Part shown: positions 8,378-16,706 of the stretch, piece after piece
Layout of the letters: each line of letters begins with the position of its first letter
Numbering within the stretch: the stretch's first letter is position 1
Assembly: GCA_024233975.1 (NCBI GenBank)
Contig: JACKOX010000010.1
Location: forward strand, 1 to 64,000
Direction of reading: 5' to 3'
From: Rhodanobacteraceae bacterium
GTDB taxonomy: Bacteria; Pseudomonadota; Gammaproteobacteria; Xanthomonadales; Xanthomonadaceae
DNA: 64,000 nucleotides
The notes under the pieces: generated by a model
Seen by the model: only the letters and a program-made list of their open reading frames with translations
The model's database searches: none
What the model was told of the DNA's origin: nothing
Made by a program: the position numbers and the translations under genes

Positions 8378-9217
8378 ATGCACAGACCCTGCCTGTTTCT
8401 TGTTGCCGCCCTTCCCCTGAGCGGCGTCGCCATCGCCTGCGACAAGCCGGAGCTGCCGGCGCAGATACAGCAAGGCGCGCTGGCTGAAGGCTGCCTGCCG
8501 GCCGGTGCACAGCTGTGGCTCGGTGAACGCGAAGTCAGCGTGGATCTGGATGGCCGCGTGGTTTTCGGCGTTGGTCGTGACCAGACATCACCACTGCAGC
8601 TGCGCTGGCGGGATGGCGGCAACGCAGAAAAAACGCTGTCGATTCCGGTGAAGTCCCGCGACTGGAAGATCGAACGCATCGACGGCCTGCCGCAGCAGAC
8701 CGTCAACCCGGACCCGAAGATCGCCGAGCGTATCGGTCGAGAACAGCGTGCCGTCGCCGCTACGCGCATCGAGGATCGCTTCGACAACGCCTGGCGTGCA
8801 GGCTTCATCCACCCGGCCGAGGGCCGCATCAGCGGCGTCTATGGCAGCCAGCGCATCCTTAACGGTACGCCGAAGAACCCGCACTACGGCATGGACATCG
8901 CCGTGGGCACCGGCACGCCGATCAAGGCGCCCGCCGGCGGCGTCGTCAGCTTCGCCGATCCCGACCTCTACCTCACCGGTGGCACCGTGCTCATCGACCA
9001 CGGCCACGGCCTCAACTCCAGCTTCCTGCACATGAGCCGCCTCGACGTGAAAGTCGGCGACCGCGTCGAACAGGGACAGGTCATCGGCGCCGTTGGCGCC
9101 ACCGGCCGCGCCACCGGCCCGCACCTGCACTGGGGATTCAACTGGTTCGACGTGCGACTGGACCCTGCGTTGCTGCCAGCGCCGGCAACGAAGAAAGCAA
9201 CAGCACAGAAAAAATAG
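8378..9217 (+). CDS. M23-family (LytM) metallopeptidase
   Basis: A 279-residue exported protein. The signal peptide (residues 1-20) ends near VAIACDKP and could also be read as a lipobox. A beta-rich N-terminal domain is followed by a LytM/peptidase M23 domain with NPHYGMDIAVGTGTPIKAP (zinc His and Asp), SSFLHMS and GPHLHWGF (HxH). All zinc and catalytic positions are present, so it should be an active peptidoglycan endopeptidase in the periplasm. It starts 5 bp after pyrC and is presumably in the same operon. The frame is open further upstream but the signal peptide fixes the start. Confidence 0.9.
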   Translation: MHRPCLFLVAALPLSGVAIACDKPELPAQIQQGALAEGCLPAGAQLWLGEREVSVDLDGRVVFGVGRDQTSPLQLRWRDGGNAEKTLSIPVKSRDWKIERIDGLPQQTVNPDPKIAERIGREQRAVAATRIEDRFDNAWRAGFIHPAEGRISGVYGSQRILNGTPKNPHYGMDIAVGTGTPIKAPAGGVVSFADPDLYLTGGTVLIDHGHGLNSSFLHMSRLDVKVGDRVEQGQVIGAVGATGRATGPHLHWGFNWFDVRLDPALLPAPATKKATAQKK

Positions 9218-9241
9218 CGCTGAGCGATCCGGAGTCGAGCC

Positions 9242-10027
9242 TTGAACCCATCCGAGATCATTTCGCAATTGTTTGGAAAGGCCTGGTGGCTGCTAGCAGT
9301 TCTCCTGGTGCTCACCGTTGTCAAAGCCGCGTTGCAGATTCCGGCAATCAAGGGCGCGCTCGGTGAATGGCTGCTCGCACTGAGCATCAAATTCAAACTG
9401 CCGAAAGACCGCTACAAAGCCTTCCACAACCTGATCCTGCCGACACCTGACGGCACGACCCAGATTGATCATGTCATCGTCTCCCGTCACGGCATTTTCG
9501 TCGTGGAGACGAAAACCATGAGCGGCTGGATATTCGGCTCGGAGCACCAGCCTCGCTGGACTCAAAGCATCTACGGCAAATCGTATCCGTTTCAAAATCC
9601 GCTCAGACAAAACTACAAGCACGTCAAGGCACTGGAAACCCTGCTGGGGATTCCAACCGAGGACATTCATTCCGTTGTCGTATTCCTTGGAAGCTGTGAG
9701 TTCCGGTCAGAAATGCCGGGAAACGTCATGTTTGGCGGGAACTTCGCAAACTACGTCAAACACTTCAGCTCGCTGGTTTTTACGGAGCGTGAGCTGTCTG
9801 AAATTATTGAAAAGACAAGCCGCAGTGTCGCTTCAAGGACACCGAACGTTCAACATGAGCACGTCGCCAGACTGAAGGCACGCTCCGACCCCGATCAGTC
9901 GAGACAATGTCCTCGCTGTGGTAATGCCATGATTCTCCGAACCGCGAGACGCGGCAGTTCTGCAGGGAATCGCTTTTGGGGATGTTCCGGCTATCCAACC
10001 TGCCGTGCCACGCAACCTATTGACTAG
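9242..10027 (+). CDS. NERD-domain protein with C-terminal topoisomerase-type zinc finger
   Basis: A 261-residue protein. An N-terminal transmembrane helix (WWLLAVLLVLTVVKA) precedes a NERD (nuclease-related) domain: LPTPDGTTQIDHVIVSRHGIFVVETK contains the D-x-E-x-K nuclease-like core. The C-terminus is a four-Cys zinc finger of the type found at the end of topoisomerase I (CPRCGNAMILRTA, then WGCSGYPTCRA). Start is TTG at 9242. The family is linked to DNA processing, but its biological role is not known. It is the last gene of the yidD-pyrC-M23 run. Confidence 0.85.
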   Translation: MNPSEIISQLFGKAWWLLAVLLVLTVVKAALQIPAIKGALGEWLLALSIKFKLPKDRYKAFHNLILPTPDGTTQIDHVIVSRHGIFVVETKTMSGWIFGSEHQPRWTQSIYGKSYPFQNPLRQNYKHVKALETLLGIPTEDIHSVVVFLGSCEFRSEMPGNVMFGGNFANYVKHFSSLVFTERELSEIIEKTSRSVASRTPNVQHEHVARLKARSDPDQSRQCPRCGNAMILRTARRGSSAGNRFWGCSGYPTCRATQPID

Positions 10028-10042
10028 CCGCAGCTCAGTGAC

Positions 10043-11023
10043 TCATTCCATCCCGAAATCAGCCAGCGGCCGATAGCCACGCCCATCTCGACTGGCTTCG
10101 GCGACGGCGTCGTGGGCGTGGAGGCTTTCGAGGTGGGCGACGCGCAGGCTGAAGTCGGCGATGCGCGGTTCGGCCAGTAGCCGACTCTGCAGGCGTCGCG
10201 CAGCGTCTTCGCAGAACAGGGTGTTGGCGGCGTTGAGTTCGGCGAAAGCCTGTTCGTCGTCGCGCTTGACCGCGGTCTGCACCGGCGTGCTGAGCGTGGC
10301 TTCCAGCGCATCGATCAGGCCGGCAATCGGCAGGTCATCGAAGCTCGGTTCCAGCAGTAGTCGCAGGTCGGCCCGGCTGCGCTGGCTGTGCGGCGTGGCG
10401 GCCATGCCCTGCTCGCTGCCCAGCCAGTCGAATACGGCCTTCGCGTCGACCTCGCCTTCGCCAAAGGTTTCGCGGAAGCGGTGCTGGATGGCTTCCCGCG
10501 ACAGCGCGGCCGAGGCCGGACAGGTACTGGAATACAGGAGTGACAGGCCAAGTTCGATGCGCAGTCCATCCGCATCCATCTCGGCAGCCACGGTAATCGG
10601 ATAGCCGCGCCAGCCGCTGTTGTCGCTGCGCAACGCGGGTCGGCGCAGCAGCATCTCGAAATCGATGCGCAGACGGGCTCGCCCGGACAGACCTTCGTGG
10701 CTGTCGAGGAATTCGCGCAGCAGGCGGCGGATCAGGCAGGGGCTCAGTGCCTCCTCGTCCAGCAGGCGATCCAGCGCCAGGTACAACCGCGACATGTGGA
10801 TGCCACGCGTGTCCGGACGATCCAGGCTGACCTGCGCGGTGACGCGTGCCGGGCTGCGCTGGGCATCGCCGGCCGCATCACGGATACGCACCGGCATCTG
10901 GATGTTTTCCATGCCGACCCAGTCGAGCACGCCGGCCGTCTGTGGCCGCGCATCACTGGCAACGTCAGGCAGCTGGCGCGTGGAAGTCTTGCGGACCGTG
11001 TTGTCGTCGAATGGATGGGACAT
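10043..11023 (-). CDS. folE2: GTP cyclohydrolase FolE2 (type IB)
   Basis: A 326-residue FolE2 enzyme making dihydroneopterin triphosphate from GTP for folate (and possibly queuosine). Family marks are the GVLDWVGMENIQMPVRI start, GIHMSRLYLALDR, the SSTCPASAALSR loop with the metal Cys, and NTLFCEDAARRLQ near the end. FolE2 accepts metals other than zinc and often supports zinc-poor growth. A GTG 15 bp upstream would add five residues; I prefer the ATG at 11023. It is separated by 100 bp from the upstream phytoene-synthase-like gene. Confidence 0.93.
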   Translation of the reverse strand: MSHPFDDNTVRKTSTRQLPDVASDARPQTAGVLDWVGMENIQMPVRIRDAAGDAQRSPARVTAQVSLDRPDTRGIHMSRLYLALDRLLDEEALSPCLIRRLLREFLDSHEGLSGRARLRIDFEMLLRRPALRSDNSGWRGYPITVAAEMDADGLRIELGLSLLYSSTCPASAALSREAIQHRFRETFGEGEVDAKAVFDWLGSEQGMAATPHSQRSRADLRLLLEPSFDDLPIAGLIDALEATLSTPVQTAVKRDDEQAFAELNAANTLFCEDAARRLQSRLLAEPRIADFSLRVAHLESLHAHDAVAEASRDGRGYRPLADFGME

Positions 11024-11123
11024 GCGTGTTCTCGGCACCGCGCCAGATCATGTCCGGCGCATCAGTGATCGTTTCGATCTGGGGGCTGCGTCCTGCAATG
11101 CAAGCGCTACCCGGTGAATGCAG

Positions 11124-11897
11124 TCAGCGCTTCGCGCGGCGCGCGGCGTTCCAGGCCAGCCACAGCGTGCGCAGCGGCGGAATTGTCGCCTCTCGATGCG
11201 GTTCAACCGACCCGTTGGCCATCAAACGAAGCCGATGGCCGTCAAAAGCCCTTCGGAGGGCGCGAAACAGCGGGAGGCGAGCTTTTCGATCCTGCCGTAG
11301 CTGCAGCTGCGCTGCGAAATCCCGATGGAACGCCGCCTCCTTCGCCGCATCGCCCTCGCTGCCCGCGTGTCGCGCCAGCAGGTTCAGCGGCAGCCGTTCG
11401 CGCGCCAGCGGGTGCCCGGCAGCCGCGTTGATGGCGGCGCGGCGCAGGAGACCCACGGCGATGTCCTCGGCACTGCCCTGCCTGGTGGACTGGCCAAACA
11501 CTAAGGCGTCGGCGCTCGCTACCGACATGGCGAAGTCGGCGCAGCGCGCCACGGCGGTATCCAGGTCACCGGCACTATCCGCATCCACCAGCATGGCGGC
11601 GGCGTGTGGAGCGGCGCGCAGCTCTTCCACCGTCACGCCCCGCTCTGACAGTGCCCGCGCCAGCGGGTGGCGCTTGCCGCCGGCGGCAAGTTCTTCGGAC
11701 CACCACAGCAGTTTGCCGGTGGCGACCTGCGCATCGCTGGGCGTCAGGATGGCGTCTTCCCATTCGGCCAACAGACAACCGAACAGGCGCAAGCGCTCAC
11801 GCTGCGGCGGCGGGCAGAACACCTCGGCCTGCGCCATTTCCGGTTCGCGACGGCGCCATTTGCTGATGTAGTGGTCGATGGCGTCGTGTTCGATCAC
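11124..11897 (-). CDS. Squalene/phytoene synthase-like protein lacking Asp-rich motifs
   Basis: A 257-residue protein that aligns by eye with trans-isoprenyl synthases: RERLRLFGCLLAEWEDAI corresponds to the first Asp-rich helix and GKLLWWSEELAAGGKRHPLARAL to the helix after it. The DxxxD catalytic motifs are missing: the first reads AEWED, and the region of the second (VGLLRRAAINAAAGHPLAR) has no Asp pair. It is probably catalytically dead. The mitochondrial complex I assembly factor NDUFAF6 is a comparable pseudo-enzyme. It overlaps gph by 4 bp and lies in the ubiG operon, hinting at a quinone or respiratory role (inference). Confidence 0.65.
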   Translation of the reverse strand: MIEHDAIDHYISKWRRREPEMAQAEVFCPPPQRERLRLFGCLLAEWEDAILTPSDAQVATGKLLWWSEELAAGGKRHPLARALSERGVTVEELRAAPHAAAMLVDADSAGDLDTAVARCADFAMSVASADALVFGQSTRQGSAEDIAVGLLRRAAINAAAGHPLARERLPLNLLARHAGSEGDAAKEAAFHRDFAAQLQLRQDRKARLPLFRALRRAFDGHRLRLMANGSVEPHREATIPPLRTLWLAWNAARRAKR

Positions 11898-12592
11898 GAA
11901 CGCTGCCCTCGTTGAGATGCAGAAGCCAGCCGGCCATCTTCCAGCAGGCCAAGCGGCGTCGCCACGACGCTGTCGGCGCCCCAGCTGTGGATGTCGTCGC
12001 CGTCCAACTGGTAGCCCCAGGCCGCCGCCAGCGACGGCATGGGCGCGGCGCGGGCGGCATCAATGTCCCGGCGATCGTCGCCGACGTAAACGGCATCGCA
12101 AACCTCTACACCCAGGTGCTCGCAGGCAACGCGCAGTGGCTCGGGATCGGGTTTGCGCGTCGGCAGGCTGTCGCCGCCGAACAGCAGGGCGCATTCGTCA
12201 TCGAGCCCCAACACCGACACCAGCTTTTCCGCGAGCACGAAGGGCTTGTTGCTGACGACGCCCCAGCGCGAGCCGGCCGCGTTGATGGCGTCCAGCACCT
12301 CGCGCATGCCGTCGAACAGGCCGCTGCATTCGGCGATGCTGTCGGCATAGATCGACAGGAACCGTGGCAGGCGCAGGCCCAGCGCATCGTCGTCCTCGCC
12401 GGCAAACGTCAGCCGCAGCATGGCGCGACCACCTTGCGACACGCGGCGTCGGAATGCCGACGAATCGACCGCCGGCAGATCGAGCTCGGCCAGATAGCGA
12501 TTCATCGCCAGCTCGAGGTCGGGTGCGCTGTCGACCAGTGTGCCGTCGAGATCGAACAGCACCAGTGGTGCGATGGAAGCGTTGTCGGCCAC
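11894..12592 (-). CDS. gph: Phosphoglycolate phosphatase, HAD superfamily
   Basis: A 232-residue HAD hydrolase. Motif I is LFDLDGTLVDSAPDL, motif II VVSNKPF, and motif III/IV GDDRRDIDAARAA. The cap and length match Gph/PGP-type phosphatases, which remove phosphoglycolate made during DNA repair. In many Xanthomonadales gph directly follows ubiG, as it does here (8 bp gap). Related MupP enzymes share this fold and context, so N-acetylmuramate-6-phosphate phosphatase is an alternative. Its stop overlaps the start of the phytoene-synthase-like gene. Confidence 0.87.
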   Translation of the reverse strand: MADNASIAPLVLFDLDGTLVDSAPDLELAMNRYLAELDLPAVDSSAFRRRVSQGGRAMLRLTFAGEDDDALGLRLPRFLSIYADSIAECSGLFDGMREVLDAINAAGSRWGVVSNKPFVLAEKLVSVLGLDDECALLFGGDSLPTRKPDPEPLRVACEHLGVEVCDAVYVGDDRRDIDAARAAPMPSLAAAWGYQLDGDDIHSWGADSVVATPLGLLEDGRLASASQRGQRS

Positions 12593-12600
12593 GTTCGCGC

Positions 12601-13317
12601 TCAGTCCGCGCGGGTGGCGGACATCAGGTAGTTCACGTCGAGTCCCGGACCGCTCCAGGCACGGCGACTGAACGGTTCGTAGTGCAGGCCGGTGGCATCG
12701 CCCAGTGCGAAACCCGTTCCGCGCAGCCAGCGCGCGAGCTCGGATGGCCGGATGAACTGCGCGTAGCGATGCGTGCCGCGCGGCAGCAGGCGCATCACAT
12801 ACTCGGCACCGACAATGGCCAGGGCGAAGGCCTTGGGCGTGCGATTGAGCGTGGACACGAACAGCTGGCCACCCGGCTTCAGCAGGCGATGACAGGCCGC
12901 CAACAGCGCCGCCGGATCAGGCACGTGCTCCAGCAGCTCCATGCAGGTGATGGCGTCGAAACTGCCAGGCTGTTCCTCAGCCAGCGACTCGACGCTGACC
13001 TGCCGGTAGTCGACCGTGCGACCTGATTCCAGCAGGTGCAGCTTCGCCGTCTCGATCAACTCGGAAGACAGGTCGATGGCCATAACCGTAGCGCCCTCGC
13101 CGGCCAGCGCCTCGCTCAGCAAACCACCGCCACAACCCACGTCCAGCACCTTGGCGCCTTTCAGGGCGATGCGCTCAGCCACGAAAGCCAGGCGCACCGG
13201 ATTCAGGTCGTGCAGGGGCTTGCTGGGGCCTTCGGGGTCCCACCATCTTTGCGCCAGACGATCGAAGCGGGCAATTTCGCCCGGATCGACGTTGACTGGA
13301 GATGTCGTCGTGCTCAC
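12601..13317 (-). CDS. ubiG: Ubiquinone O-methyltransferase UbiG
   Basis: A 238-residue class I SAM-dependent methyltransferase. The N-terminal FDRLAQRWWDPEGPSKPLHDLNPVR segment (cited in part) is the UbiG hallmark. Motif I is VLDVGCGGGLLSEALA, the acidic motif II is AIDLS, and ITCMELLEHVPDP follows. UbiG performs both O-methylations of ubiquinone biosynthesis on the cytoplasmic face of the inner membrane. It is the third gene of efp-mtaD-ubiG-gph, with 6 bp to mtaD and 8 bp to gph. Confidence 0.95.
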   Translation of the reverse strand: MSTTTSPVNVDPGEIARFDRLAQRWWDPEGPSKPLHDLNPVRLAFVAERIALKGAKVLDVGCGGGLLSEALAGEGATVMAIDLSSELIETAKLHLLESGRTVDYRQVSVESLAEEQPGSFDAITCMELLEHVPDPAALLAACHRLLKPGGQLFVSTLNRTPKAFALAIVGAEYVMRLLPRGTHRYAQFIRPSELARWLRGTGFALGDATGLHYEPFSRRAWSGPGLDVNYLMSATRAD

Positions 13318-13323
13318 GACGCC

Positions 13324-14682
13324 TCAGCCAGCCTTGCCGCCACGCGGCAGCTTGGCGATGCGCTCGCCCCAGCCACGCGCACGGGCAATCAGGTCGGCAC
13401 GGTCCATGTCCAGCAGTTCGCCTTCGGCCAGACGCTGCTTGCCGGCAATCCAGACGTCGGAAATCTGGTGACGCCCGCTGGCGTAGACCAGGTGCGAGAT
13501 GGCGCTGTAGACCGGCTGCGACTCCAGGTCATCCAGTTGCAGCAACGCCAGATCGGCCTGCTTGCCGACTTCGATGCTGCCGATGCGGTCATCCAGACCC
13601 ATCGCCTTCGCGCTGTTCAGCGTGGCCATGCGCAATGCGTAGGCCGCATCCACGGCGGCCGCATTCTGCGCGACAGCCTTGCCCAGCTGGGCGGCGGTGC
13701 GCATCTCGCTGATCATGTCGAGGTCGTTGTTGCTGGCACAGCCATCGGTGCCAAGCGCCACGTTGACGCCGGCCTCGCGCAGCGCTTCGACCTTGCAGAA
13801 TCCCGAGGCCAGCTTGAGGTTCGACTCCGGGCAATGCACGACGTGTACGCCGCGGACGGCGCAAAGCGCGATTTCTGCATCGGTCAGCTGGGTCATGTGC
13901 ACGGCAATCATGCGCTCGTTGAGCAGACCCAGCCGATCCAGACGCGCCAGCGGTCGCTGGCCATCCTTCGCCACCGCCTCGTCGACTTCCTGCGCGGTTT
14001 CGTGGATGTGGCAGTGCACCGGGATGTCGAGCTGGTTGGACAGCGTGCGGATGCGCTCAAAAGCGCGGTCGTCCACGGTGTACGGCGCATGCGGCGCAAA
14101 GGCGAAGCCGACCATTGGATCGCCGCGATACTGGTCGTACACCTCGACGCCCTTGTCGAAATGCTCGTCGTGCGTCGCCGCCCACGGATTGGCGAAGTCG
14201 ATCACCGGAATGCCGACCAGGGCGCGGAAGCCATGACGCTGGTAGGTTGCTGCCGCCACGTCCGGGAAGAAATAGTTCTCGTTGCAGCAGGTGGTGCCAC
14301 CGCGCAGCATCTCGGCGATGGCGAGTTCGATGCCGTCGCGGATGAAGCCCGGGCCCATCACCGCGCCTTCCACTGGCCAGATGTGCTCGTTGAGCCAGCG
14401 CATCAGCGGCAGGTCGTCGGCGACGCCGCGCATCAACGTCATCGGGTTGTGCGTGTGCGCGTTGACCAGACCGGGGAACAGCACGCCATGCGGACGATCC
14501 ACGCGCTGCCTGGGCTGGAACCGCTGCTCAGCCTCGGCCACGGGCAATACCGCCACGATGTTCCCGCCATCGACGGCGACGGCGTGGTCCTTGAGAACCA
14601 CGCCGGCCGGCTCGACCGGGATCACCCAACCGGCCGTGATCAGCAGGTCGATATTGAGCTTGTCGTCGCTGCCAGGCGCCAC
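13324..14682 (-). CDS. mtaD: 5-methylthioadenosine/S-adenosylhomocysteine deaminase (TRZ/ATZ hydrolase)
   Basis: A 452-residue amidohydrolase. Metal-binding HxH is in LVNAHTHNPMTLMRG; other marks are GGTTCCNENYFF, the metal His near VHCHIHETAQE, VHCPESNLKLASGFC and GTDGCASNNDLDM. This pattern belongs to MtaD/SsnA-like deaminases that convert SAH or MTA to the inosyl forms, feeding methyl-cycle recycling. That fits with the SAM-dependent ubiG just downstream. It starts 2 bp after the efp stop, so the two are coupled. Confidence 0.88.
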   Translation of the reverse strand: MAPGSDDKLNIDLLITAGWVIPVEPAGVVLKDHAVAVDGGNIVAVLPVAEAEQRFQPRQRVDRPHGVLFPGLVNAHTHNPMTLMRGVADDLPLMRWLNEHIWPVEGAVMGPGFIRDGIELAIAEMLRGGTTCCNENYFFPDVAAATYQRHGFRALVGIPVIDFANPWAATHDEHFDKGVEVYDQYRGDPMVGFAFAPHAPYTVDDRAFERIRTLSNQLDIPVHCHIHETAQEVDEAVAKDGQRPLARLDRLGLLNERMIAVHMTQLTDAEIALCAVRGVHVVHCPESNLKLASGFCKVEALREAGVNVALGTDGCASNNDLDMISEMRTAAQLGKAVAQNAAAVDAAYALRMATLNSAKAMGLDDRIGSIEVGKQADLALLQLDDLESQPVYSAISHLVYASGRHQISDVWIAGKQRLAEGELLDMDRADLIARARGWGERIAKLPRGGKAG

Positions 14683-14684
14683 GC

Positions 14685-15251
14685 TTATTTCACCCGCGAG
14701 ACGTATTCACCGGTGCGGGTATCCACACGGATCAGCTCGCCATTCTCGATGAACAGCGGCACGCGGACGGTGGCACCGGTTTCCAGCTTGGCCGGCTTGC
14801 CGCCGCCGGAAGCGGTGTCGCCACGCACGCCCGGATCGGTTTCGACGATCTGCAGCTCAACGAAGTTCGGTGCCGCCACGGCCAGGGGGGCGCCGTTGAA
14901 CAGCGTCACCACACAGCTCTCCTCGCCCTTCAGCCACTGCGCGGCATCACCCATCGCGGCCTCGTCGGCCTGCAGCTGCTCGAAGCTGGTCTGATCCATG
15001 AAGTGCCAGAATTCGCCGTCCGCATACAGATACTGCAGATCGGTTTCCATCACGTCGGCGCCTTCGACGGTGTCGTTGGCCTTGAGCGTCTTTTCGGTGG
15101 TGCGACCATTCTTCAGGTTGCGCACCTTGATACGGGTGAAGGCCTGGCCCTTGCCCGGCTTGATGAAATCCGCATCGACGATCGTGTAGGGGTCGCCATC
15201 CAGCAGGATCTTCAAGCCGTTCTTGACGTCGTTCAAACCGTAAGTTGCCAT
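14685..15251 (-). CDS. efp: Elongation factor P
   Basis: A 188-residue EF-P, the same length as the E. coli protein. It starts at MATYGLNDVKNGLKI; the frame continues upstream but the family start is clear. The modified Lys34 lies in the loop FIKPGKGQAF, which matches the type beta-lysylated by EpmA after EpmB makes (R)-beta-lysine. Domains II and III end with LFIENGELIRVDTRTGEYVSR. EF-P rescues ribosomes stalled at polyproline. The divergent epmB gene 297 bp away supports the beta-lysine pathway; epmA is not in the window. Confidence 0.97.
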   Translation of the reverse strand: MATYGLNDVKNGLKILLDGDPYTIVDADFIKPGKGQAFTRIKVRNLKNGRTTEKTLKANDTVEGADVMETDLQYLYADGEFWHFMDQTSFEQLQADEAAMGDAAQWLKGEESCVVTLFNGAPLAVAAPNFVELQIVETDPGVRGDTASGGGKPAKLETGATVRVPLFIENGELIRVDTRTGEYVSRVK

Positions 15252-15547
15252 GCCACCACTCCAGAGAAATTGATTGAATTGCAAAACCGGGCGCTCTGCC
15301 GCGGTCTGCAAGGTCATACCTGACGAACCGGGCCGTGGCGCAGCCGCGCCACGTTTTCCGAACCGACCACCGAGATGTCCGGTCCGGCGGCACTTCCTGT
15401 GCCGGAGCGGGTCTTGAACCCGCTCTACTTCGTCCGAATAAAACAAAAGCCGCCCGACAAGCGACTAGAATACGCAGCCTACCCTCCAGCCTCCGGTGTG
15501 TTCCGCGCAACGGAACCCGGCGCCCAAGGCGATTCAGCTATCCGCCC
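15252..15547. other. efp-epmB divergent intergenic region with hairpin
   Basis: About 296 bp without a gene. It must hold both promoters; I could not place convincing -35/-10 pairs. An 8-bp inverted repeat GAGCGGGT/ACCCGCTC (15405-15425, 5-nt loop) has no T-tract, so it resembles a dispersed palindrome more than a terminator. A TAGAAT hexamer near 15468 could be the -10 of epmB. Confidence 0.4.
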
Positions 15548-16576
15548 ATGATAACCGCAAGCCCCCTCCCCGCGCAGCCAGCTGGCGCGGACTGGCGCCA
15601 GCAATGGCGCGAGGCCGAACGCGACCCCGTCCGGCTTCTGTCGCGACTGGGGTTGGACTCCCTCGCAGCACGCCTGGCTGATGACGGCCTGCGCGACTTC
15701 CCGCTGCGGGTGCCTGCGAGTTTCATTGAGCGCATGCGCCCGGGCGACCCGGACGACCCGCTGCTGCGTCAGGTCCTGCCGATGGATGACGAAGACCGGC
15801 TCGTCCCGGGTTTCGTGAGCGACGCCGTCGGCGATTCGGCCGCGCTGACCGCCAACGGCGTGCTGCAGAAGTACCACGGGCGCGCCCTGCTCATCGCCAC
15901 CGGCAGCTGCGCCGTGCATTGCCGCTATTGCTTCCGCCGGCACTTCCCCTATGCCGAGGAAACCGCGGCCGCCGGGCACTGGGCTGCCGCGCTGGAACAA
16001 CTTCGCACTGACAAGTCGGTCAGCGAGGTGATCCTGTCCGGTGGCGACCCGCTGTCGCTGTCGAATGCCAAATTGGCGGAACTGGTCGAAGCGCTGGACG
16101 GCATCCCGCACCTGCGCACACTGCGCATCCACAGCCGCCTGCCGGTAGTGCTGCCAGCGCGGGTTGATGCCGGACTGCTGTCGCTGCTGCGCGCTTCACG
16201 ACTGCACAAGGTGGTGGTAGTCCATGCCAACCATGGCAACGAGCTTCGCATGGCAGGTTCGCCCCATGCAGAAACGGCGGCTGCGTTGTCAGCACTGCGA
16301 GAGCATGGTTTCACGCTGCTGAACCAGGCGGTTCTACTGCGCGGCATCAACGACAGCGTCGAAGCCCTGGCGGGACTCAGCGAGGCGCTGTTCGACCTCG
16401 GTGTCCTGCCCTATTACCTGCACCAGCTGGATCGCGTGCGTGGCGCCGCGCATTTCGAGGTCGAGGACGCAGCGGCTGTGGAACTGCTGGCTCAGCTGCG
16501 GAGCCGACTTCCCGGCTATCTGGTGCCGAAACTGGTCCGCGAAGTACCCGGCGCAGAGAGCAAAACGCCAATCTGA
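15548..16576 (+). CDS. epmB: EF-P beta-lysylation protein EpmB (lysine 2,3-aminomutase)
   Basis: A 342-residue radical-SAM enzyme, identical in length to E. coli EpmB. The cluster motif is CAVHCRYCFRRHFPY (C-x3-C-x2-C). ILSGGDPLS is the SAM/PLP-associated segment of KamA-type aminomutases, and a C-terminal PYYLHQLDRVRGAAHFEV segment carries the family end. It converts lysine to (R)-beta-lysine for EF-P Lys34. The start at MITASPLP is chosen because upstream codons in the frame encode no family sequence. It is divergent from efp. Confidence 0.94.
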   Translation: MITASPLPAQPAGADWRQQWREAERDPVRLLSRLGLDSLAARLADDGLRDFPLRVPASFIERMRPGDPDDPLLRQVLPMDDEDRLVPGFVSDAVGDSAALTANGVLQKYHGRALLIATGSCAVHCRYCFRRHFPYAEETAAAGHWAAALEQLRTDKSVSEVILSGGDPLSLSNAKLAELVEALDGIPHLRTLRIHSRLPVVLPARVDAGLLSLLRASRLHKVVVVHANHGNELRMAGSPHAETAAALSALREHGFTLLNQAVLLRGINDSVEALAGLSEALFDLGVLPYYLHQLDRVRGAAHFEVEDAAAVELLAQLRSRLPGYLVPKLVREVPGAESKTPI

Positions 16577-16706
16577 TCACGGAATCCCCTGCGATATCCC
16601 GAAAGTGGGATGGATGGAATTGCCCCGGACGGTGCAAAATTGACGATCGGTGGCCAATTCCGGCCGATGCGTGTAAAAGAAACCGAACCCAAAGGATCCC
16701 CCCGGA

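Noticed and set aside
13036..14994. 652-codon plus-strand frame over ubiG, mtaD and efp
   Set aside because: It crosses three well-conserved reverse-strand genes and has shadow composition.
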